Shown: positions 6,612 through 10,698 of the stretch, in pieces
Position numbering within the stretch: the stretch's first letter is position 1
How the letters are laid out: every line of letters begins with the position of its first letter
Assembly: GCA_003644895.1 (NCBI GenBank)
Contig: QNDO01000038.1
Coordinates: forward strand, 1-10,698
Reading direction: 5' to 3'
DNA: 10,698 bases
DNA from: Candidatus Hydrothermota bacterium
Lineage (GTDB): Bacteria > Hydrothermota > Hydrothermia > UBA1063
Program-made: the position numbers and the translations under genes
The notes under the pieces: model-generated
What the model was told of the DNA's origin: nothing
The model's database searches: none
What the model saw: only the letters and a program-made list of their open reading frames with translations

Positions 6612-6649
6612 ACCTCCATTTTTATTTTGGGGGAGGAGGAAGGAAAGTG
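6612..6649 (-). promoter_or_regulatory. Riboswitch expression platform with thiC ribosome site and anti-ribosome-site sequences
   Basis: Reading the minus strand, CACTTTCC (6649-6642) is followed by CCTCC twice (6639-6635 and 6636-6632) and then CTCCCCCA (6635-6628). The thiC ribosome site GGAGGT lies at 6617-6612. Either CCTCC can pair with GGAGG and hide it. CTCCCCCA is exactly complementary to TGGGGGAG in the aptamer (6743-6736). CACTTTCC is exactly complementary to GGAAAGTG (6662-6655), which includes the 3' strand of aptamer helix P1. No T-run follows any of these helices, so control of translation initiation fits better than termination. Confidence 0.66.
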
Positions 6650-6652
6650 TCG

Positions 6653-6748
6653 GGCACTTTCCCTTCGCCGGCATTACCCGGATCAGGTTCGAGGGGTCGG
6701 CCCGAAGGCAGGCCCTCTCAGCCGGGTCTCCCCAGCTCCCCCAGTGCC
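6653..6748 (-). promoter_or_regulatory. TPP (thiamine pyrophosphate) riboswitch aptamer
   Basis: Senses TPP in the leader of the thi operon and represses it when TPP is plentiful. On the minus strand the order of conserved parts is correct. P1 5' strand GGCACT is at 6748-6743. A G-rich P2 strand, a short P3 (CTGGG/CCCGG) and the invariant CTGAGA core follow, with an optional small GGCC/GGCC stem. Then come P2 3' strand ACCCC, the invariant AACCTGATC and GGGTAATGCCGGCG of P4/P5, GAAGGGAA, and P1 3' strand AGTGCC at 6658-6653. P1 is a perfect 6-bp helix. These are the hallmarks of the THI element, and thiC directly follows. Confidence 0.96.
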
Positions 6749-6754
6749 ACTTAA

Positions 6755-6783
6755 ATTTTATGACTGAAATTAAGTTAAGTCAA
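6755..6783 (-). promoter_or_regulatory. Promoter of the thi operon
   Basis: On the minus strand TTGACT (6783-6778) and TAAAAT (6760-6755) are separated by exactly 17 bases, a good sigma70-type match. Transcription would begin about 6748-6749, right at the first base of riboswitch helix P1, so the leader would hold the aptamer with almost no extra 5' sequence. Confidence 0.75.
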
Positions 6784-6827
6784 ATTATAAGTGTTTGTTT
6801 ATTGAAATTTACCCAATCTTAAGTTAA
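6761..6827. repeat. Interrupted palindrome and 9-bp direct repeats in the divergent promoter region
   Basis: TGACTGAA (6761-6768) and TTAAGTCA (6775-6782) are inverted copies (7 of 8 positions) around 6 bases. They span the spacer and most of the -35 box of the thi promoter. TTAAGTTAA occurs twice (6770-6778 and 6819-6827). One copy is in the thi promoter spacer, ending on the first base of its -35 box, and one reaches into the -10 region of the proposed hydrogenase promoter. This is a candidate operator for a factor acting on one or both operons; AT-richness makes chance plausible. Confidence 0.33.
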
Positions 6828-6830
6828 TAT
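6802..6830 (+). promoter_or_regulatory. Likely promoter of the hydrogenase operon
   Basis: TTGAAA (6802-6807) and TAATAT (6825-6830) are 17 bases apart. This gives a start near 6837 and an untranslated leader of about 57 bases that ends in the ribosome site GGAGGG (6885-6890). The -35 is good and the -10 moderate (4 of 6). Confidence 0.5.
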
Positions 6831-6893
6831 TACAAATATATATGTATTATTTCAATTATGTAAATATGAAAGTAAATACAAACTGGAGGGTCT

Positions 6894-7940
6894 ATGAGGG
6901 TACTAAAATTAAAGAAGGGGGACTTTGTCCTCTTTCTGAAAAGCCTTAAAAGATTTGGGGAGCTATGGGGACCGGTAAAAAAGGGGGACAGTTATGTATA
7001 CGCAAGGGCAGAGCCGGAGAACTTCGACCTGAAAGCCATAAGGACAATCATCCCGGCTAAAAAGTTCTTCCTCCCGAAAAAATCCACGATATTGAAGTTT
7101 AAAAACGGTGAATGGAGAGAACATCAAGAGGTAGTGAATAGGGTGATTTTCGGACTTCATCCATGTGAAATACATGCTCTGAACATATATCACAAATTTT
7201 ACTCCAGACTTTATCCTGATACCTACTATCTCAAAAACAGAGAAGCCAACCTCATTATAGGACTTTCATGTATTCCAGATGATAAATGTTTCTGTGCTAA
7301 TACCAGAACCTCTGTGGTGGATGAGGGCTTTGATTTATTTCTCACAGATCTTGGGGATAAATTTCTTGTCTGGATAGGTTCTCCCAAAGGTGAGACTGCT
7401 ATAAGACATGTTGGTCATCTCTTTGAGACTGTAACTGCAGAGGATATAGAGGATTACATCACATGGAGGAAGGAAAGGGATGAAGCGTTTCAGCTTAAAA
7501 TCCCTCTTGAAGGGATGCCCGAGATAGTGAGCTTCAGTTATGAATCATCCATATGGGACGTAATGGGTGAGGCGTGTCTCAGCTGTGGCACATGCACAAT
7601 GGTGTGCCCTACCTGTACATGTTTTGATATCCAGGATGAATATGATATAAAGGCCGAGGAGATGAACAGAGAGAGATTATGGTATTCATGTGTCTATAGG
7701 GAGTATTCCATGGTGGCTGGTGGACATAATTTCCGGGAAGCCAGGTCCGAAAGGCTCAAGCTCTGGTATACTCATAAGCTGGTAGGATTTATGAGTAAAT
7801 ATGGAAGTCCAGCCTGTGTGGGCTGTGGGCGTTGCATTGTTAGCTGTCCTGTGGAGATAAATATCCTTACAGTGGTAAAGGCCCTCAAAAAGGAAAAGAC
7901 AGGTGCATTCTGGGAGAGAATGGAGGTGAAAAATGCTTGA
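6894..7940 (+). CDS. hydB: Sulfhydrogenase / group 3b [NiFe]-hydrogenase beta subunit (Fe-S protein)
   Basis: Carries electrons between the hydrogenase core and the flavin subunit in the cytoplasm; related to anaerobic sulfite reductase subunit A. The 348 residues contain two ferredoxin-type [4Fe-4S] motifs in the C-terminal half: Cys228-x2-Cys231-x2-Cys234-x3-Cys238-Pro, followed by Cys241 and Cys243, and Cys308-x2-Cys311-x2-Cys314-x3-Cys318-Pro. The N-terminal part has the family segments P-A-K-K-F-F-L-P, G-L-H-P-C-E (Cys91) and a Cys126/Cys132/Cys134 group. The ATG is preceded by GGAGGG with rather short spacing (3 bases). It is the first gene of the operon and overlaps the gamma gene by 8 bases. 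There is no signal peptide or membrane segment. Confidence 0.92.
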   Translation: MRVLKLKKGDFVLFLKSLKRFGELWGPVKKGDSYVYARAEPENFDLKAIRTIIPAKKFFLPKKSTILKFKNGEWREHQEVVNRVIFGLHPCEIHALNIYHKFYSRLYPDTYYLKNREANLIIGLSCIPDDKCFCANTRTSVVDEGFDLFLTDLGDKFLVWIGSPKGETAIRHVGHLFETVTAEDIEDYITWRKERDEAFQLKIPLEGMPEIVSFSYESSIWDVMGEACLSCGTCTMVCPTCTCFDIQDEYDIKAEEMNRERLWYSCVYREYSMVAGGHNFREARSERLKLWYTHKLVGFMSKYGSPACVGCGRCIVSCPVEINILTVVKALKKEKTGAFWERMEVKNA

Positions 7941-8790
7941 AGCAAAGAAGATAAATAAAAACCCGTATATGCCAGAAAAAGCAAGAATAGTCAGAAAATA
8001 CGATCTTACAGAGGATGTAAGATTCTTCCAAATAAGAATAATTAACCCTGATTTAGTGCTCCCTCTCACCTCCAGTTATAAGCCAGGACAATTTATGATG
8101 CTTTCAATCCCCAATGTGGGAGAAGCCCCATTTTCTATAACATCAACCCCTTCAAGGCCTGGTGTATTTGAATTTTGTATAAGAAAGGTAGGAAAACTCA
8201 CAACAAAGCTCTTTGAATTAAAGGAAAATAGTGTTGTTTGGCTCAGAGGTCCCTTTGGTAACGGATTTCCAGTGGAACAAATGGTGGGCAAAGACCTGCT
8301 ATTTGTGGCCGGGGGCCTCGGAGTTGCTCCTCTTCGTTCCCTCCTTCTCTATGCCCTAGATAACAGGGAACTATTCGGAAAGATTTTTTATCTTCATGGT
8401 GCAAGAACCCCCAAGGATATGCTTTTCCGGGAAGAATTTTTCCGTTTAAAGGAAAGGGACGATTTTGAGTGTTATCTCTCGGTGGACAGTGACCCTCTGG
8501 GCGTCTGGCCTTTTGATATTGGTGTTGTAACGGATCTCTTCAAGTATGTAAAAGTTAATGCCGCAAACACAGCGGCAGTGGTTTGTGGACCTCCTGTAAT
8601 GTATAAATTTGTGGTTAATAAGTTCCTGGAATTAGGAGTGCCTGACAATCAAATATTTATGACTCTGGAAAGGAAAATGAAATGTGGGATGGGAAAATGT
8701 GGACAGTGTGTGGTAGGACATAAATACGTGTGTGTGGACGGCCCTGTTTTTACCCTCTGGGATGTTAAGAATATCAGAGGCCTTATTTAA
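7933..8790 (+). CDS. hydG: Sulfhydrogenase / group 3b [NiFe]-hydrogenase gamma subunit (FAD, NAD(P)-binding)
   Basis: Exchanges electrons with NAD(P)(H); belongs to the ferredoxin-NADP reductase superfamily and is related to PyrK. The 285 residues start with a beta-barrel FAD domain: P-G-Q-F-M-M-L (51-57) and E-A-P-F-S-I-T-S (64-71). The NAD(P) domain follows, with V-A-G-G-L-G-V-A-P-L-R-S-L-L (125-138) and V-C-G-P-P-V-M (217-223). Last comes a [2Fe-2S] motif, Cys251-x4-Cys256-x2-Cys259-x7-Cys267. GGAGGTG ends 4 bases before the ATG, and the start lies inside the beta gene, which suggests coupled translation. Whether NADP or NAD is preferred cannot be read reliably. Confidence 0.93.
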   Translation: MLEAKKINKNPYMPEKARIVRKYDLTEDVRFFQIRIINPDLVLPLTSSYKPGQFMMLSIPNVGEAPFSITSTPSRPGVFEFCIRKVGKLTTKLFELKENSVVWLRGPFGNGFPVEQMVGKDLLFVAGGLGVAPLRSLLLYALDNRELFGKIFYLHGARTPKDMLFREEFFRLKERDDFECYLSVDSDPLGVWPFDIGVVTDLFKYVKVNAANTAAVVCGPPVMYKFVVNKFLELGVPDNQIFMTLERKMKCGMGKCGQCVVGHKYVCVDGPVFTLWDVKNIRGLI

Positions 8791-8801
8791 GGAGGGATGA
8801 T

Positions 8802-9587
8802 ATGAAACCCAAAATTGGTATATACGGCTTAACCGGTTGCGCCGGTGATCAATTGAATATTCTTAACTGTGAAGATGAACTTTTAAAGCTTTTTGACATA
8901 TTTGAAATTAAATCCTTTGTTATGGCCTCGAGGGCTGCAGATGAAAGTGTTGAGCTGGATGTGGCATTTGTGGAAGGTTCTGTTTCTACTGCTAAGGATC
9001 TGGAAGATCTTCTGGCTATAAGAAAGAAGAGTAAGATTCTGGTTGCCATAGGCCATTGTGCTATCTATGGCGGAGTACAGGCCATGTTTATGGAGAAAGA
9101 GGAATGGATAGAAAGATATCAAAAAGTTTACGGAAAACAAGATGCTGTCACTTTGACTGCTCCTCTGGAGCCAAAACCGCTATCAGCCTATGTCAAAGTG
9201 GATGCTGCACTTCCTGGCTGTCCTATAGAAAAAGAACCTTTCCTTAAATTGGCTGGAATGCTTATCCATGGTGTTGTTCCCAAGAATCCTGACTATCCTG
9301 TATGTGCAGAATGTCGATGGAAGGAAAATGAATGTTTACTTCTTAAAGGTGAAATATGTCTGGGGCCACTTACCAACTCAGGATGTGGAGCTATCTGCCC
9401 TTCTCATAATACGGGTTGCATAGGTTGCTGGGGACCTATTGCGGAAGAAAATTATGCTGCTGAAATAAAGCTTTTAATAGATAAAGGATATGATCTGGAT
9501 GCCGTGATAAAAAGATTCTCAATTTTTGGTGGAACAGAGAGGGCCGAAAAGTTGAGAAAATTCTTGGAAAAGGAAGGGAGAAAATGA
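8802..9587 (+). CDS. hydD: Sulfhydrogenase / group 3b [NiFe]-hydrogenase delta (small) subunit
   Basis: Small subunit that relays electrons from the [NiFe] site. It has 261 residues and no Tat signal, so the enzyme is cytoplasmic. The proximal cluster region has Cys13-x2-Asp16, Cys86 (G-H-C-A-I-Y-G-G) and Cys140 (L-P-G-C-P), with Asp16 in the place of the usual second Cys. Two further [4Fe-4S] clusters are implied by Cys168, Cys171, Cys178, Cys186 and by Cys195, Cys199, Cys206, Cys209. GGAGGG lies 5 bases before the ATG, directly after the gamma stop. The 3' end overlaps the alpha ATG (ATGA, 9584-9587). Confidence 0.92.
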   Translation: MKPKIGIYGLTGCAGDQLNILNCEDELLKLFDIFEIKSFVMASRAADESVELDVAFVEGSVSTAKDLEDLLAIRKKSKILVAIGHCAIYGGVQAMFMEKEEWIERYQKVYGKQDAVTLTAPLEPKPLSAYVKVDAALPGCPIEKEPFLKLAGMLIHGVVPKNPDYPVCAECRWKENECLLLKGEICLGPLTNSGCGAICPSHNTGCIGCWGPIAEENYAAEIKLLIDKGYDLDAVIKRFSIFGGTERAEKLRKFLEKEGRK

Positions 9588-9604
9588 ATAAAAAATTGTT
9601 ATAG
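9584..9604 (+). other. Frameshift site at the natural start of the alpha-subunit gene (A6 run)
   Basis: ATG 9584 overlaps the delta stop as ATGA and has a good ribosome site (GGAAGGGAG, 9572-9580). As written, this frame gives only M-N-K-K-L-L before TAG at 9602. With seven As instead of six at 9590-9595, or a -1 ribosomal slip on AAA-AAA, the frame reads M-N-K-K-I-V-I-E-P-M and joins the alpha frame exactly. A homopolymer read error, a real mutation and recoding cannot be told apart here. Confidence 0.75.
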
Positions 9605-9609
9605 AACCA

Positions 9610-10698
9610 ATGGCAAGGGTTGAAGGTCACGGAGGGATTGAAGTTGTTATAGAAGATAATCAGGTCAAGGATGTGACAGTTGATATATTCGAGGGTCCAA
9701 GGCTTATAGAACAAGTTACCGTTGGCAAAACCCCGGATGAAGCTGTATCCATTACCTCCAGGATCTGTGCTATCTGTTATATCTCTCACAGATTTGCTGA
9801 TATAAGAGCTCATGAAAGGGCCCTCAAAATCAAACCGGGCGAAAAGACAAAACTATTGAGAAAGCTTGCTCATTACGGTGAAATGATAGAGAGTCATTCG
9901 CTCCATTATTATCTACTGGCCCTTCCAGATTTTCTTGGATATCCGGATGCCATTACCATGACAGGTAGATTCCCAGAGGAGGTAGCAGGAGGTCTTGAGC
10001 TCAAAAAATTCGGGAACAGGGTGATGGAAATTGTTGGAGGAAGAAGGATCCATGGAGAAAATATGAGGATTGGCGGGTTTGGGAAACTACCCTCTGAAGA
10101 GGATCTGGAGTGGATTAAAGAAAAAGCACTTATGCTTATCCCAACAATTGAGAGAGGAATAAATCTCTGGAAGGAATTGGAAATACCTGATTATCTGGAA
10201 GAGGAAACCATCTTCGTCTCTGTTCTACCTGAGGATGGTACTTTTGGCTTTGTTGCCGATACAATAGTTGTTTCTACAGGAGAAAAATATGATGCTGAGG
10301 AGTATGAAAAGGTTACCAACGAGCGTGTTGTTCCCCATTCATTCGCTAAACGCTGTCGTTACAAGGGAAAACCGTATACTGTGGGAGCCCTTGCAAGGCT
10401 GATTAATATGGGAGACAGATTGGATGGAATGGCAGGAGAATACTTTAGAAAACTTTATAACGATAGATGGAAAAGAAATCCATTTTATAACAACATAGCA
10501 CAGGCCATTGAAATACTGTACTGTCTTGAGAAAATACCCTCTTTAGTGGATAAAATAAAAAGTACACCTTATAAAGAGGCGAAGTCTGGGAAGGACTCGG
10601 GAGAGGGTACAGGTCTCGTAGAGGCACCGCGAGGCCTTTTGATTCATCATTATAAGATTGAAAAAGGGTTAGTCAAATATGCTAATTATATTGCCCCC
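9610..10698 (+). CDS. hydA: Sulfhydrogenase / group 3b [NiFe]-hydrogenase alpha (large, catalytic) subunit, 3' end outside window
   Basis: Catalytic subunit that holds the [NiFe] centre. From ATG 9610 the frame is open for 363 codons to the last base, with no stop. Recognised motifs are M-A-R-V-E-G-H-G-G at the start and the N-terminal nickel motif R-I-C-A-I-C-Y-I-S-H (cysteines at 53 and 56, counted from 9610). Near the window end is the L3-type block G-L-V-E-A-P-R-G-L-L-I-H-H-Y. The C-terminal nickel motif D-P-C-x-x-C and the maturation cleavage site should follow outside the window, within roughly 50-60 residues by comparison with relatives of about 430. The 9610 start has no ribosome site. 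The natural start is probably 9584, which is out of phase by one base; starting at 9610 would lose nine residues. Confidence 0.9.
   Translation, partial: MARVEGHGGIEVVIEDNQVKDVTVDIFEGPRLIEQVTVGKTPDEAVSITSRICAICYISHRFADIRAHERALKIKPGEKTKLLRKLAHYGEMIESHSLHYYLLALPDFLGYPDAITMTGRFPEEVAGGLELKKFGNRVMEIVGGRRIHGENMRIGGFGKLPSEEDLEWIKEKALMLIPTIERGINLWKELEIPDYLEEETIFVSVLPEDGTFGFVADTIVVSTGEKYDAEEYEKVTNERVVPHSFAKRCRYKGKPYTVGALARLINMGDRLDGMAGEYFRKLYNDRWKRNPFYNNIAQAIEILYCLEKIPSLVDKIKSTPYKEAKSGKDSGEGTGLVEAPRGLLIHHYKIEKGLVKYANYIAP

Noticed and set aside
6642..6662. GGAAAGTG/CACTTTCC hairpin after the TPP aptamer as a rho-independent terminator
   Set aside because: The minus strand continues with TTCCTCC and a C-run rather than Ts. 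It is better explained as an alternative pairing in a translational switch.
6606..6674. An upstream in-frame ATG that would extend ThiC by 23 residues
   Set aside because: The extension would be translated from the riboswitch P1 and expression platform, has no ribosome site, and its sequence does not look like ThiC. ATG 6605 has GGAGGT at ideal distance.
9436..9813. Minus-strand open frame across the delta/alpha junction
   Set aside because: Antisense to two recognised hydrogenase genes with no motif or ribosome site.
1..10698. Mobile elements, CRISPR arrays, tRNA or rRNA genes, toxin-antitoxin or phage-defence genes
   Set aside because: I looked for transposase motifs, regularly spaced repeats, tRNA-like cloverleafs and unfamiliar gene clusters on both strands and found none.

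Overview
The window looks like a piece of chromosome from a bacterium with an outer membrane that lives without oxygen and is probably thermophilic. An OmpA-type peptidoglycan-binding domain argues for a diderm envelope. The sulfide-type Thi4 thiazole synthase and the group 3b [NiFe] sulfhydrogenase are typical of anaerobic, often hot, sulfur-rich settings. Strong GGAGG ribosome sites, sigma70-like promoters and a TPP riboswitch indicate Bacteria rather than Archaea. I cannot name the lineage from the sequence; an uncultured thermophilic phylum such as the WOR-3/Hydrothermae group would fit, but that is a guess.

Layout. Bases 1-1122 (+) hold the 3' part of a surface protein with three beta-sandwich repeats followed by an OmpA domain. 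It converges on a minus-strand gene for a DsbD/UreH-like membrane protein (1148-1762), and a perfect 16-bp inverted repeat lies at the junction. Still on the minus strand are acylphosphatase (1807-2079) and a nucleotide-sugar epimerase (2076-3008), which overlap by 4 bases. Bases 3009-3186 separate them from the thiamine operon. That operon is also on the minus strand and is transcribed in the order thiC (6605-5343), thi4 (5332-4565), thiE (4568-3951), thiD (3954-3187). Its leader carries a TTGACT-17-TAAAAT promoter and a TPP riboswitch with an apparent translational switch that hides the thiC ribosome site.

Divergent from it, across about 145 AT-rich bases, is a four-gene [NiFe]-hydrogenase operon on the plus strand in the order beta, gamma, delta, alpha. 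This is the Pyrococcus sulfhydrogenase order. The alpha gene runs off the window. Its natural start (ATG 9584, overlapping the delta stop) is out of phase with the rest of the gene by one base in an A6 run.

How the genes work together. ThiC makes HMP-P from AIR, ThiD phosphorylates it, Thi4 makes the thiazole from NAD, glycine and sulfide, and ThiE joins the two halves to thiamine phosphate. No ThiG/ThiS/ThiF/ThiH genes are in the window and none are needed with Thi4. The hydrogenase couples H2 to NAD(P)(H) through alpha-delta (H2 and Fe-S relay), beta (Fe-S relay) and gamma (FAD, NAD(P)). Relatives can also reduce sulfur or polysulfide to H2S, which is the sulfur source of this kind of Thi4. 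No mobile elements, CRISPR arrays, tRNAs or rRNAs were seen. The window contains no wholly unknown system. Its most notable points are the alpha-gene frameshift, the riboswitch architecture, and several departures from textbook active sites (Thi4 His150, ThiE Val40, delta Asp16, ThiC CX2CX3C).
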